Assembly: GCA_951799405.1 (NCBI GenBank)
Contig: OX637345.1
Span: forward strand, 15,500,001 to 15,564,000
Source: Agapetus fuscipes
Lineage: Eukaryota > Arthropoda > Insecta > Trichoptera > Glossosomatidae
Reading direction: 5' to 3'
DNA: 64,000 nt
Below the pieces are notes generated by a model, which saw nothing but the letters and a program-made list of their open reading frames with translations, had not been told where the DNA came from and searched no databases. Below are positions 1 to 10,261 of this stretch, one piece after another. The position numbers were made by a program, and so were the translations under genes. Numbering within the stretch: the first letter of the stretch is position 1; every line of letters begins with the position of its first letter.

Positions 1-79
1 CTTTGAGCGTTTTGGTTTATGTGTGCATTTGGGTTTCGGTAGTTGGGTTGTACAGAGTAAAGGCTTAACAGTTTTCGAG

Positions 80-405
80 CAACGCAACTAAGCTACACAT
101 ATGGTGTAACTATTTGTCTGCGTTTTTCTCGAAGGGGTCGCATCTGGCGATTCGGGACCTATTAATTTTTACGAGAAGGGGCCGCCAACCACTTTAGTTG
201 AAGTTGGGGTTTCCCAGCTCCCAAGGGTTTGAGGGGGCTTGTACTCATTTCTTATGACGGCTGAGTAAGCCGTGCCGGTATGTTCTTTTGGGTTTGAAAT
301 AAATGCCGAAACCTTAAAATCCCATCTTGACATCCTCGGTGGGATTCAAAACCGAGCCCTCGGAATCGAATGCAAGCACTCTGCTAACCGTGCTATTGAC
401 CGAAC
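80..405 (-). mobile_element. SINE-2 copy (tRNA-derived SINE)
   Basis: On the minus strand this begins with a degraded tRNA-like head whose B box is visible near 350, passes through the shared body near 180-300, and ends with the family 3' end ACGCAACTAAGCTACACATA (plus-strand sense) near 80. The same body and end recur at 16,692, 23,879, 24,967, 33,066 and 54,152. Small indels show that it is an old copy. Confidence 0.75.
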
Positions 406-544
406 TTTATCGGCAAAGAATTTTATACTCGCAGCGTTTGAAGCAGCTTATGGATTTGTCATCCTATTCACAGCTCAACAAGATAATAATAATGAATAAT
501 AATTCACTAGATTTATATGCGTTTTTTGTGATTTACATCACTAC

Positions 545-780
545 AAAGGCGCATTATGGCTCTAGCGAGAAAACAGGAATGCTTTGAGCATCTTCCTGAA
601 GGCTGTCTCATCTTCCTGGACTCGCAGCCTCTCTGGGAGAGCATTCCATGCCGCTGGCCCGGCAACACGGAAAGAGCGGTTCCCGAAGGCTGTGCATGAC
701 TGTCTTTTCGGCAGCTCCAACAGACTGGCACATGACCCAGCTGACCACAGAGTAACTCCCCTTTCATTTCAACATTTTTT
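545..780 (-). pseudogene. LINE ORF2 C-terminal fragment
   Basis: Read on the minus strand, one frame gives TAFGNRSFRVAGPAAWNALP and then a short basic tail ending in LFSR and a stop near 572. This motif is the usual C-terminus of CR1/Rex-type LINE reverse transcriptase proteins. No endonuclease or catalytic RT block is present. A matching upstream part of the same kind of protein lies at 2,490-2,600 in the same orientation. The simplest reading is one old LINE fragment split by the SINE-1/LINE insertion at 781-2,430. The exact family is not known. Confidence 0.6.
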
Positions 781-1016
781 GACCGGCCAGTAGCTCAGTG
801 GTAACACCGCGGACTCTGAATGTGGAGGTTTTGAGTTCGAATCCCGGCGGCGCGGCGCACAAAAAAATACCATTTATATTTTCAAATTTGCTCTTCTCTG
901 GGTTGAAAAATTCATACACCTTTACCAATGACCGGTCACCAAAGGTCCATCCAGCCTTACAGCAACTGGGTTTTGCTTGAGTATTGGCGCTTTGTAGTGA
1001 CAAGCTCGTACACCTC
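781..1016 (+). mobile_element. SINE-1 5' module (tRNA-Gln-like head)
   Basis: The head has a pol III A box (TAGCTCAGTGGTAA) and a B box (GAGTTCGAATCC). The anticodon arm GGACTCTGAAT resembles tRNA-Gln(CTG). The body runs to AAGCTCG near 1,010 and then joins a LINE rather than the normal SINE-1 tail. Compare full copies at 44,771-45,290 and 33,327-33,570. Confidence 0.8.
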
Positions 1017-2430
1017 TGCGGCACTACAACAAGTGTCACACACTATCCTTCTTAGTAAGCTACGCGGTATGGGGGTGTCTGGTAGTTTTCTGTCTTGGCT
1101 CCGAAACTACCTTATTGATAGATCTTTGATTGTCAGAATAGATAATAATAGCTCACACTCCTTCTCACCAACTAGTGGTGTCCCCCAGGGTTCCCATCTG
1201 GGCCCGCTACTTTTTCTCCTATTTATTGATGATATTACAAAGCAATTTCCTGACACAAATGTTCTCCTGTTTGCTGACGATATAAAAATCTTTAAAGCCA
1301 TAGATAATGTGGCTGACTGTAATAGTCTCCAACTATCTTTGAATAATCTAGCAACCTGGTGTAATAAAAATGAATTGCCATTAAATGTCTCGAAGTGTTT
1401 AGTAATGAATTTCTTCAGAATAAAAAATCCCATTATATATGACTACACACTTTTTTCAAACAGTCTTCGGGTGGTAACGGAGGTCACCGACTTGGGGGTT
1501 GTGTTTGACTGTGGATTATCTTTTAATTTACACATTGCTTCCATTTGTGCCAGGGCCATGAGAATGCTTGGTTTCATAAACCGCATCACCAAGGACTTTC
1601 AGGATACTGCCGCAATCAAAATTCTTTATACCACATTGGTTCGCAGTGTCTTGGAATATTGCTCGCCTGTTTGGTCCCCCCTCTACATGGTGCACGTAGA
1701 CAATATAGAAAAGGTTCACTTAAAATTTTTGAAAATAGTTAATTTTAAACTCAAAATTCCCCTGTCACACTTCGACCCACTCTATTTAAATTCGATTCTA
1801 AATCTAAACTATTTGTCAGACAGACGTAAATTTATTGATTTAATCACCCTCTTCAAAATAAAACATGCTCTAATTGATTGTCCTGCACTACTAAGTGAGT
1901 TAAATTTTTTTACCCCACGTTCAGGGACTAGACAATTAGTTTCTTACCGCCCTGCATTTACAAGCACTAACGCACAAAGCAATAGTTGTATGCATCGCTT
2001 ACAGCGCATTGGTAATGATTATGCCTCACTTGACTTGGTTCTGCATAATAATAATTACCATACCTATAACCAAGGTTTGAAAAAAATGTTTTTGGGACAT
2101 CCATAATATATAATAAATTATATTGTTTTAGATTGTTATTATATGAACGATGTCTGCCTGGTGAATTTCTTTATTAGTGATATTTTAATGGTATCTGAAG
2201 TTTTTATTTTTAATTTTTTGCTATTTTTTAATTTTTATTGTTTGTATATAGCTTACAGTTTAAGGTTTTTTAGTATTTTTATAGTTTTCTTATTTTTGAG
2301 TTTATATAGAGTTTTACTTTTATTTTCTTACTGTATTTTTGTTTATTTGTAAAAGACAAAAACTGTTTTTGATTTAATTATATACTTATTTTGTTAAAGG
2401 CTTACGCCGTAAATAAATAAATAAATAAAT
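1017..2430 (+). mobile_element. 5'-truncated CR1/Jockey-type LINE with (AAAT)n tail
   Basis: The reverse transcriptase part (1,033-2,106) is followed by a ~300-bp AT-rich 3' UTR. The end GGCTTACGCCGT precedes (AAAT)n at 2,410-2,430. The same 3' end occurs inverted at 35,372-35,415 in the larger copy, so both belong to one family. The element lacks its endonuclease and the start of RT and follows directly on a SINE-1 5' module. Confidence 0.8.
1033..2106 (+). pseudogene. Non-LTR reverse transcriptase, C-terminal two thirds (5'-truncated)
   Basis: This is an uninterrupted frame of about 358 residues. It holds the RT block SGVPQGSHLGPLLFLLFIDD and the catalytic FADD box at about 1,270-1,282. 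It then has the thumb region EYCSPVWSP and the LINE C-terminal segment ending with stop TAA after FLGHP. The protein would copy LINE RNA at a nicked target, but the endonuclease and the N-terminal RT blocks (including the KAFD motif) are missing, so it cannot act alone. It is clearly homologous along its length to the minus-strand protein at 35,672-38,569 but differs at many positions. The lack of internal stops suggests moderate age. The initiation codon at 928 lies inside SINE-1 sequence and is accidental. Clade: CR1 or Jockey group, not resolved. Confidence 0.85.
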
Positions 2431-2489
2431 AGACCCCTAGAGTCTCTAGAATCTAGGGAGTCTCCCGCTCAGGATTTCTGAAAAAAAAA

Positions 2490-2600
2490 ACAGATTCTCC
2501 TCGTGAGTTCCACCAGATAGTCAGGAGCCAGCCCATGAAGAGTCTCAAAGACCATCAAGCAAAGCTTGTAGTCTATTATTTCCGAGATCTCTGCATAGGC
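2490..2600 (-). pseudogene. LINE ORF2 fragment (RT C-terminal region)
   Basis: The minus-strand translation reads YKLCLMVFETLHGLAPDYL, typical of the post-RT region of CR1/Rex-type LINEs (YKL..LVFK.LHGLAP.YL). It probably continues into 545-780 across the 781-2,430 insertion. Only about 35 residues are preserved. Confidence 0.6.
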
Positions 2601-3179
2601 CTTAGAAAGGCTTCACTGACCACATTTTTTTAAGGTTAAAATTCTGTCTTTTTAGTTCCTGCTGAAAAACGCTGTAAAATGTGGAATCACCCTTCTCAAC
2701 CCCACTTCAAAACTAATTCCAACAAATTCTATTCCATCAGATAAAGAGTTCTCTCTGCCCTTTTGCGTGGGTTTATAGAATCAATCAGCGAATACCTTTG
2801 TGAGGTAAGTTGATAACAAAACTATGCCATAAATGAAATTAAACGTTGCCGTTGTCCTGAACGCCCGCCGCCCCCCTGAAACAAAGTTTCAGGTCCGCAA
2901 CCCTGCCTTTTAGTTCCTCAAGTATAAAACTTTAATGTGATACTCTATCCTAGCGTTTACTGAAATATTTATAGATGCTTAAATAGAGTGAAGCTCCGGT
3001 GAACGTTTTTAGTTACCAGATGTATTTGGTAAAACGGTATGGTTTTAAATATCATCTGAATTGCATAGATATTGTATTTTTTAGTGTTAATCTGTTTACA
3101 CAGTGAAAGTCCATTTTTAATTATTTAAAAATTCAAGTGGATAAAGCAGAGTTGTAATTCACTTATTTATTTATTTTTT
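2601..3179. other. No recognised feature
   Basis: AT-rich DNA without a coding frame or a repeat shared with the rest of the window. Nothing could be supported here. Confidence 0.5.
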
Positions 3180-3575
3180 TGTGCACGGAACATTTTCGCC
3201 TAATGAGGCATCTTCAGGAGCAGAATGGTTACAAATATATTTGTATAAAGTAATTTTCATTTTTTTTTTTTCAAAACAAAAACAAAAATTCATAGACAAA
3301 ATTTAACAGAAATGTAAGATTCAAATTGTAATAATAGTAACAAAATAAAAAATAAGTTATTGAAAAATTGGAGAAACATAATTAATTTGCACATTCACCA
3401 AGTCTTCATTTCTATTTTTATATATTTCTAACGCTTCCAGAGCCATCAGTCTCCTCACTTCACCCTCAGAGTGCATTACCTCTACATTGGAAATATCAAA
3501 AGTATGGTCTTTATCAATGCAATGGTCTGCCATAGATATTGATTTCTTAAAGTTAAAGCTGATTAAGTGACATTC
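3180..3575 (-). pseudogene. Penelope-like element 3' fragment (GIY-YIG C-terminal part)
   Basis: On the minus strand a frame from about 3,572 to a stop at 3,357-3,359 reads through SMADHCIDKDHTFD, then VEVMHSEGEVRRLMALEALE and finally an N-rich end. This A-D/E-H....H.FD....V.H.E....R...E..E pattern is the C-terminal part of the GIY-YIG endonuclease of Penelope-like retroelements, which nicks the target before reverse transcription. The RT domain and the GIY-YIG catalytic start are absent, so this is a truncated relic of about 70 residues. About 140 bp downstream of the stop there is a CUGAAGA-hairpin-GAAA structure (3,194-3,217). Hammerhead ribozymes are known from Penelope-like elements, which makes the pairing meaningful. 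The family call comes from reading the motif; a profile search was not run. Confidence 0.65.
3194..3217 (-). ncRNA. Hammerhead-core-like hairpin downstream of Penelope-like ORF
   Basis: Minus strand: CTGAAGA, one extra T, stem GCCT/AGGC with loop CATT, then GAAA. CUGANGA and GAAA are the conserved hammerhead core strands around helix II. The extra nucleotide before helix II is not canonical. Helices I and III were not identified. Cleavage activity is unproven. Confidence 0.45.
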
Positions 3576-3588
3576 ATTAAGCTATCAT

Positions 3589-3840
3589 AGTTGGTATGCG
3601 ACTGACCACCCATACTGTAAAAAATGGTCACTTTGCCAATGTCACCCCTGCTTCAGGGAAGGTCGGCAAGAGTTGCAGGGCTTATGTTCATTTGAGATTG
3701 GGCTTTTTTATATCGTAGGTCCACATGCGGCGTGTGTAAGCGCGAAATTATGCATGTCTGCTTGTGGGAATGCATTTAATATGAATCTTAAATGATACAT
3801 ATCTTTGCAGCTTAGATTTAGATTTAGATTTAGATCATAG
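3589..3840 (+). mobile_element. T3 unit (RTE-A 3'-end element)
   Basis: The copy starts at TTGGTATGCGACTGACCACC and includes the ATGGTCACTTTGCCAATG block. It ends at CTTTGCAGCTTAGATTTAGA with an (AGATTT)n tail. It lacks any LINE coding sequence, like most T3 copies in this window. Confidence 0.85.
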
Positions 3841-3904
3841 GTTTCTCAGATAAATGCACATGTTTTCTTATTTTCTACAAAGACGCAATAAAAAAAAGTG
3901 TTAA

Positions 3905-4080
3905 AAAATTGTGAAAGAATGGGAAATACGAAGTGAGCGTAAAAGAAGAAAATGCATGAAAAAGGTGATGGATATGAATGAATTGAAAGAGGTATGTAAG
4001 GATAGGAAAAAATGGAGGCAGCTCTGCAGAGGCTCTGGCCACCCCTAGCGGAATGGCGACAGAGTTACAGTTACAGTTAC
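3905..4080 (+). pseudogene. RTE-C 3' end (C-terminal codons and (GTTACA)n tail)
   Basis: The frame reads VKEWEIRSERKRRKCMKKVM, continues to KEVCKDRKKWRQLCRGSGHP and a stop at TAG, and then has a short UTR and three copies of GTTACA. The KDRKKWR end matches the C-terminus of RTE-A and RTE-B, so this is a diverged relative with a different tail. It is a strongly 5'-truncated insertion. Confidence 0.8.
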
Positions 4081-4254
4081 GGTGAAAATCTTGTAGTGAA
4101 GAACGTTTTCATGAGCGCCTCCTTATAATTAGTTCGCTTACTATGAGAAGTTACACCTAAAGAAATGTTTTATCGGCGATTTCTCAAATCAGTGAATCAG
4201 CACTTATTCAGTTTTGCCTGAACAAAAAAGCACGTGTATCTTCGCTCTTGTAAT

Positions 4255-4380
4255 AAATTAGCCAAACCTCAAATGAACATAAATCTTTCAACTCCTACCG
4301 CCTTTCCCTGAAACAGTGGCTGAAATGAACCAATATTTTACAGCATGGAAAGACAGTCTCATGCAAACCTATCAGTCACG
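4255..4380 (-). mobile_element. Decayed T3 unit fragment
   Basis: Minus-strand fragment containing CCCTGAAACAGTGG and the TTTTACAGCATGG block of the T3 unit, with many substitutions. Confidence 0.5.
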
Positions 4381-4745
4381 GAACAAGTTTAGGTTCAGGG
4401 GTACCATTTCGATGGAGACTTTTCTTTGTCAATTCATTGTTTGTATTTTCCACAAACTGTATACGCACACAAACAATTGAACTTTCTTGAGCGCCTCTTA
4501 TTTTGTTATCTGTCTCTATCACACTTGCGCACTCGCAACGCATCCGTCCCTTTTCCTTGCGATACAGAAAAACGGAAGTCAGACCCAAGTTTCACCATAA
4601 CAAAGCGAGCATTTATGTATAAAACAGTTGTTTTACGTCAACCATTACGTATCCCAGAAAATGTAGGGAAACGCTTAGAGCAACTCTGGTGATTGTATTT
4701 AGTTTCTACGCATTTTTGATAAAACGCAATATTTGAGTCCGAGTA

Positions 4746-5665
4746 GGGTCAGTGTGGCAACAGTGGATCATTTTTTTTCAAATGCACAGAATTATTGTTG
4801 TATAAATGCGATCAATTTACAACTTTTATCAAACGGTTGATAAATTAAGTACCTACCACTTGTTCAAAGAGCTCCATCTTTTTTATCCAATAAATACAGA
4901 GATATTTTGCATTTAGTGAAAAATGGAAAATGATCCACTGTGTACCCTATGGTGTACACAGTGGATCAAACAATAAAAAGCCAGATTACTTGTATTTCAA
5001 AAAAACATATGTATAAGACAGAAATATTTTTTTCTGTTATACATCAATTTTAATCAAACGGAACAAAATAACATTAAATAAGTGGATGATAATCCAGGAA
5101 AAAAACACATTGAAGAAGTAACAAGAATATTGATGGGCATTGCTGCGTCTTCCGAGGTAAACGCAACTATGCTACACATATATTGTAACTTCTTTCTGCG
5201 TTCTTTCCAAAGGGTCGCATGTGGTGAGTGGAATCTATTTAGATTTACAGGTAAGATGATCCACTATGTAACCTATGATGTTGATCCACTGTGTACCCCT
5301 TTCGACAAATTTCTTTTGGGGCAGCAATTTATGTATTTCACTTTGAACAAAGTAATGAGGTAATGTTATAATGGAAGAAGAATTATTGTTAATGAGGATA
5401 AATAAATAAATTCTAGCCGAACTTCAATACTTTAAAAATAAGAAGACAACAAAGCGAAGCTTAATTTTTTACTTTTGACTGTCGGAAACACATTTTGTTA
5501 CTCAGCACAACCAAGCTGCATTGAAGTAGGACTCTGATTAGTTCAGACATGTTCAGACATGAGCACCATGCCAGTGTGAAAACAATAGCCCTGTACAACT
5601 ACTCATCTGGAAGAAACTGCCCTGATCCACTGTACCCACATGATCCACTGTTACCACATTGACCC
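4746..5665. mobile_element. Non-autonomous TIR transposon, TA target duplication
   Basis: The left end GGGTCAGTGTGGCAACAGTG and the right end (reverse complement of CCACATTGACCC) form inverted termini, each flanked outside by TA. Inside, GATCCACTGTGTACC-like blocks recur in both orientations near 4,930, 5,250, 5,280, 5,625 and 5,640, as expected for subterminal transposase-binding repeats. There is no transposase frame. TA duplication fits the Tc1/mariner-pogo group. A SINE-2 fragment sits inside at 5,157-5,264. Confidence 0.7.
5157..5264 (-). mobile_element. SINE-2 3' fragment nested in TIR transposon
   Basis: Contains AACGCAACTATGCTACACAT and the GGGTCGCATGTGGTGAGT block of SINE-2, ending at the TTTACAGGTAA point. 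The tRNA head is missing. Confidence 0.7.
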
Positions 5666-5969
5666 TATGTTGCTGTACACTTAGCTAGAAGGGCGTGAAG
5701 ATTTCAGTATCGAAAGTTTTAATCTTCAAGTTTGTAGCGTTTATCTAAAAATGTATGGAAACTGAAGCAGCGCCTTCGTTGTGCGTTTTCAGTTTTCATG
5801 CATTTTTGGTCAACTGGTGAGGTGGCGTTAAGTTTTAGGGCGTGAAGGAGAATGGGGTCAGTTAATAATGAAGAAACTTTAGTAACTGACTCTTAGCTTG
5901 GGGGGCAAATGAATTGTGGACCTTAAGGGTTACTTATAATTGTACTATAAGGTACAAGCGTAAATGAAA

Positions 5970-6890
5970 TGAAGAAAAGGTGGGTACTTACTTTACTTTT
6001 CGTATGGCCGGCAAGCACAGCAAATCACTTGCCCGTTGGGCCGCGTCAGAGGCGAAGATCCAAGCCCTCCATCCACTTCACTGCTCCTGGCGTGGCCTCG
6101 TGGAGGTCCTTCAGGCCAGGAGGGTGTCTTCTGATGGGGCACTCCTCCACTATGTGCCGGACAGTCTGGTTCTCCGCCCCACAGTCACATCCTGGAGATG
6201 GAGCTAATCCCCATCTATGGAGCAAGAAGTTGCAACGACCTTGCTCGGTTCGGATCCTATTCAAGGTCGTCCACAGTCCTCTCGCAAGATTAAACCCTGG
6301 GACCTCCTGGTGTGGCAGAGTGATCAGCTCGTGGTTTTTAACGTCTTTCTCCTCCCATATAGACTTCCATTGCAGTGTAGCATCCCTACTCCGATCATCA
6401 ATTGTCCAGATGGGGTTTCTGGACTTGAGTCGCTTGTTTGGGTGCTGGAAGATGTCCTTGAAAGCAGGGAGCAGCGGGTCACTTCTCACTCTGTCGACCA
6501 GTTTTATGGATGCCAGGGATCTACGCAGGGTTGGAGGGGCGATGTTGGACAGGACCGAGAGCCACTGGACGGGTGTAGACCTTACGGTTCCTGAGATGGA
6601 GCGCATGGTTTTGTTCAGCTCCACATCCAGCTTGTTACAGTGATCGCTACGAGCCCAGACGGGAGCGCAGTACTCCGCCGCACTGTACACCAGAGCCATA
6701 GCTGAAGTTCTCAGTGTCCTTGCGTCACTTCCCCATGTAGTGTCTGCCAGTTTGGATATTATGTTATTGCGGGTTTTAACCTTTGCTTTGGTGGCTTCTA
6801 TGTGGTTTCTATATGTGAGGGCCCGATCTAGTTTAATGCCCAGATATTTTGGGGTGGTTTCAGCAGGGATATTGTTGTAAAGGTAGGTGT
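5970..6890 (-). pseudogene. LINE reverse transcriptase C-terminal half with Cys/His end
   Basis: The minus-strand frame is open from about 6,885 to the stop near 6,046. It begins with KYLGIKLDRALTYRNHIEA, a standard LINE RT thumb segment, then TSAMALVYSAAEYCAPVW. It ends with CDCGAENQTVRHIVEECP, the Cys/His (HxCC-like) motif found at the C-terminus of Jockey/R1/I-group ORF2 proteins. The endonuclease and catalytic RT blocks (no YADD or FADD) are lost by 5' truncation. About 280 codons remain without stops, so this copy is fairly young or recently inserted. It is unlike the other LINEs in the window. About 80 bp past the stop, the 3' flank contains no obvious poly(A). Confidence 0.8.
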
Positions 6891-7090
6891 ATTACACCTA
6901 TACGAGTATGTATTATATTTTTATATTGTAAAAGCCTCAATCGCACTCTAAAAGCTTGCCTAAAGAAATGGCCAATTCTCTAGAAACACCCAGTTGCTGT
7001 GCGTTTTGACGGACCTTTGTTGACCAGTCGTTTCAAAGACAGATTCTTTAATCTATAATCTAAGTTGTAATGATGTTTTTCTTTTTTTTT
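6891..7090. other. No clear gene; small SINE-1-like patch
   Basis: AT-rich. Near 6,990-7,030 a short stretch (CCCAGTTGCTG and GGACCTTTG) resembles the minus-strand SINE-1 body, but it is too short to delimit. Confidence 0.3.
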
Positions 7091-7292
7091 TTTTCAAAAT
7101 AGATTTGTGGAAAAGAATGCAATCCACCAACCTATTTTACCTGGCCAGTTGTCTTCATGCGAAAGCAGAAGCTTGTGTGCATGCAACGGCATCTGTTGAA
7201 CCAGGGTCGAAGTTATCGTCGCGGGATTCGAACCAGCGTTATCCGGTTCCAAATAACGTGTCTTGATTCCCCCGGCTATAACACCGTATTAC
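7091..7292 (-). mobile_element. SINE-3 copy (class-II tRNA-like head)
   Basis: Minus strand: GGTGTTATAGCCGGGGGAAT gives the A-box region and CTGGTTCGAATCC the B box. The long spacer between them is typical of Leu/Ser tRNAs. It ends with AGGTTGGTGGATTGCATTC and ATAGATTTG-type DNA also seen at 14,480. Confidence 0.7.
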
Positions 7293-7396
7293 ATTTGAAT
7301 TTAATATTAAATGCATTTCCACAAGCAGATACGTATCTCGCGGTTAAACATAGCTCAGGATTCAAGGGACTCACTTGTAAGTTAGCGCTTACAAAT

Positions 7397-7651
7397 CGCT
7401 GCCTTAGTTCTTGTTTATCGTATACGCCATTGAGAAAATTTTACATGAGCAATGTTTGCATGTGTACTGGACCAATGTGTCTTATGAAAACAAGAAATTT
7501 ATTTTAAAAATATTTAAAAGAACTCTCACATTATCTAGTTTAACGGTTTTTCTTAGCTCAGATTGTGTAGAATTAGATTCATCAGACAACTGCATGAAAA
7601 AGTCATAATTGACAAGATTGGCGTATACGATAAACAAGAACTGAGGGAGCG
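7397..7651. mobile_element. MITE-M copy (255 bp)
   Basis: Termini CGCTGCCTTAGTTCTTGTTT and its near-complement at the right end form ~31-bp inverted repeats. The left flank AAAT is repeated at the right (AAAT), a possible 4-bp target duplication. The other three copies (17,033; 17,472; 61,511) are also exactly 255 bp. No coding capacity. Confidence 0.85.
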
Positions 7652-7679
7652 AAATGCTGCATACCTACTTACAAATTAA

Positions 7680-7800
7680 TAATTAAACCTCAAATTAACA
7701 TAACCCCTGCTACTTTCGCCGACCTTCCCTAAAACAGCGATCCCTAAGACATTGGCAAAGTTAAACATTTTTTACAGTAAAAGGAGGCAGCCTCATACCA
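7680..7800 (-). mobile_element. Decayed T3 unit fragment
   Basis: Contains AACCTCAAATTAACATAA, CCGACCTTCCCTAAAACAG and the TTTTTTACAGTA block of the T3 unit in minus orientation. The tail end is missing. Confidence 0.55.
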
Positions 7801-8119
7801 ACCAGAAGTCAAAGACCAAATCACCCCCAGGTTGGGAACTTAAATCAACCGGATAAAATGAGACTTATTTTTTTAAGTTTTCGTGGGATTATTTAAGTCT
7901 TAAATGTGTTTTAATTAATAATATTATCGTAGGCATTTGCAGGCACTTGTATTCTCTCCTTAATGGCGCCCAAACTTAAGGCGGTACCCTTTTTCAACCT
8001 TGGGCAAATCACCGCAGAGTACGCTTTCACACTATCCCATCATTCGCTGTAATGCTATTTATTTCATTTATTAAATACAATAGTTCTTTAAAGATTTTAA
8101 ATTATGATTAAGGTCGTTC

Positions 8120-8156
8120 GACATTTTAAAGACGTCGGATATGACTCCGATGAAAC
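8120..8156 (+). other. Degenerate hairpin related to hammerhead-core-like motif
   Basis: TAAAGACG, stem TCGGA/TCCGA with loop TATGAC, then TGAAACG. The layout matches the motif at 8,511-8,541, but the CUGANGA strand is lost. Listed as a relic only. Confidence 0.25.
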
Positions 8157-8276
8157 GTAGAGAAAATCGTTCTTCTCTTTTGCACAGTCTTTACAAATAG
8201 TTCTGTTTGGAATCGGTTGCCTTGTCGAACCTACCGAAAATAATGTTTCTTTAATCCATGTTACAAAACAAAGCTG

Positions 8277-8474
8277 TTGACTGTGGGCCGAGTGCAGCAT
8301 CGGATGGGAGTAGTTATGTATGATAAACGGAGACTAGAGGCTTTCGAGATGTGGTCGTATAGAAGACTACTAGGAATTCCCTCGAGAGACCACACTACAA
8401 ATGAGGAGGTTCTCCAAAGAATCGAAAGAGGAAAGCATCTGCTCAGGACCTTGTCCGAAAGGCGTGCAAGATGA
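8277..8474 (+). pseudogene. RTE-type LINE C-terminal fragment
   Basis: The frame reads KRRLEAFEMWSYRRLLGIPS, then TTNEEVLQRIERGKHLL and a stop. The R.EAFEMW.YRR.L.I....TNEEVL.R pattern is the post-RT segment of RTE/BovB-group LINE proteins. Only ~60 codons remain and no catalytic motif is present. A degenerate hammerhead-core-like hairpin follows at 8,511. Confidence 0.75.
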
Positions 8475-8510
8475 ATTCCATCCTCAGTCGTCGTGCAGAG
8501 AGGACGTTCT

Positions 8511-8541
8511 CTTGAAGATGTTGGCTACGTCGCCGACGAAA
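8511..8541 (+). ncRNA. Degenerate hammerhead-core-like hairpin
   Basis: CTTGAAGA, extra T, stem GTTGGC/GCCGAC with loop TACGTC, then GAAA. The first core base reads T instead of C, so activity is unlikely. Same layout, including the extra nucleotide, as 3,194, 26,875 and 34,666. Confidence 0.35.
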
Positions 8542-8544
8542 CGT

Positions 8545-9199
8545 CGAGAATGATGTAAGTTCTCTCTAAACGGTTCGTGAAATATCCGAGTTAAATTAAG
8601 TTTTGAAATTTGTTTATGTTAAAAATTAATATAATTGTCAAAATGTCAAACGACCGTAATTCTAACTTAAACCTAACTAGAAATTAAATGTCGAGAATTT
8701 GAATCCCGCCAAAACGCATTGGGACCGAAGAAACACGCTGTGACGTCAAAATTACGTAGATGGATCCATCTGTCTTAGAAGACCTAACGTTACACTCCAT
8801 ACATCGTGAGATCCATTGACGCACATCCGCCTAATTAAAATAATGATCTGTTTTTTACAAAGCAATTTTACAAAGCTGTAATATAAAAACTAAGCCAGAT
8901 ATATTTTTTTTAAAAACGCAGATGCATTGTAAAAAAATAGTTTATCATTTTATGTTTTTTTTTTTTGTGAAATTGCCCTATTACTTAATTAAAGTGCCGA
9001 AATATGACAGATACTGTTAAGTCGCCGTCGTTAAGGCTAGGTATCTATACGCACAATGGAAGGGTAGAAGTCAGTGCTGGCCAAACTTCCTCAGGGAGGC
9101 TCCGCGCATAATACGACCGACTTAATTATATATTTATCGAATCCGGAAGACTTTCCTGGAGACCCGGTACATTCAGCACCAGTATTCGGATGGCTTGGT
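8545..9199. other. No recognised feature
   Basis: AT-rich DNA without shared repeats or an open frame that could be supported. Confidence 0.45.
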
Positions 9200-9625
9200 A
9201 TCCGTCTTTGAAAAATAAAATTAAGAATATCTCGTAATCTAAGTTTAAAAAATATGTAACATTGGGAATCACAATATATTCATTCTCAAAATCAGACACG
9301 TATAAGGTCGCGCTTGCAAATGCCGCATGTAAACCAACAACATAAAAAAAAACAAATCTCAAATGAATATACACCCTGCAACTCTTGCCGACCTTCCCTG
9401 AAACAGGGGTGACATTGGCAAAGTGAACCATTTTTACAGTATGGGTGGTCAGCCGCATACCAACCTATAAGTCAAGGAGCATACACAACAAATTACATTT
9501 TTTAACTAAACAAATAATTGTATGTATAAACATCAAAACAAATACAAAATTCTTATTTAAAAAACCCCAGCCCTATCCGCCAACATTAAAGTTCAACCGC
9601 CGTTTTTTCTGTTCTAACCGTCTTA
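9200..9625 (-). mobile_element. RTE-A 3' end with 3' UTR (5'-truncated)
   Basis: Minus strand: starts within the last RTE-A codons (complement of GCCAACATTAAAGTTCAACC). It runs through the ~100-bp UTR, which ends at the TCCTTGACTTATAGG-type start of the T3 unit near 9,475, and then through the T3 unit to about 9,215. An accidental frame is open through the unit. The tail is degraded. Confidence 0.8.
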
Positions 9626-10260
9626 AAAATTCATATTAAATATTAAAAGCATGCCCACATACCTCATACCAACCTATAAGTCAAGTAATGCTGATGGTTG
9701 GCTGATATGAAATCTTTTTTTAAATTATCACTTTCAGGTTAAATAGGTTGGTGAATTGCATTCACCAAGTTACAGTGTTTTAAATTATATTGTTCTTACT
9801 CTTGTCTTGAGATTTGACGAATTTTGAGGCACCTCACAGTGGGGCACAGTTCTACTTCATTAGGACATAAGTTTTGTAAATTTGTCGGAACGTTTAGAGA
9901 GTTGGCCTTCTTTAATGTCGGATCCCCCTGCCTGAGTTTTGCAATTGGAATGGGTATTTGATTTGCTTAATTCATTATTAACTTTTTCCCCCTTTTTTAT
10001 TTTAAATTAATTATTTTTTTGAAGACAGATTTTAGATTGGATTAAGATTTTAAGTTTGACAAAATTGAAAATGCGATTTAAGTCATTAAGAGAAAATGAT
10101 TTTTTTCCTTAAGGGGTAGCACCCGTATAGTACAAGAAACTTAATTTCATAAGATGAAAATCAAGAAAAAAACCGCCAGCATGATATCTCAACATTACAG
10201 AGTAATCGCCATGTCCTTCTGTATGTACAGGTACATACTTCTTTCCTTACATCCATAATT
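9626..10260. other. Mostly unrecognised; T3 and SINE-3 scraps
   Basis: At 9,661-9,690 the string CTCATACCAACCTATAAGTC is the minus-strand start of a T3 unit. At 9,742-9,766 AGGTTGGTGAATTGCATTC is the SINE-3 3' part. The rest is AT-rich and unassigned. Confidence 0.4.
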
Positions 10261-10261
10261 G

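Noticed and set aside
781..860. tRNA gene at 781-855
   Set aside because: A and B boxes are present, but the cloverleaf pairing is broken and the same sequence recurs as the head of SINE-1.
5969..6643. 224-codon plus-strand frame
   Set aside because: Opposite-strand shadow of the LINE C-terminal frame, which carries recognisable RT and Cys/His motifs.
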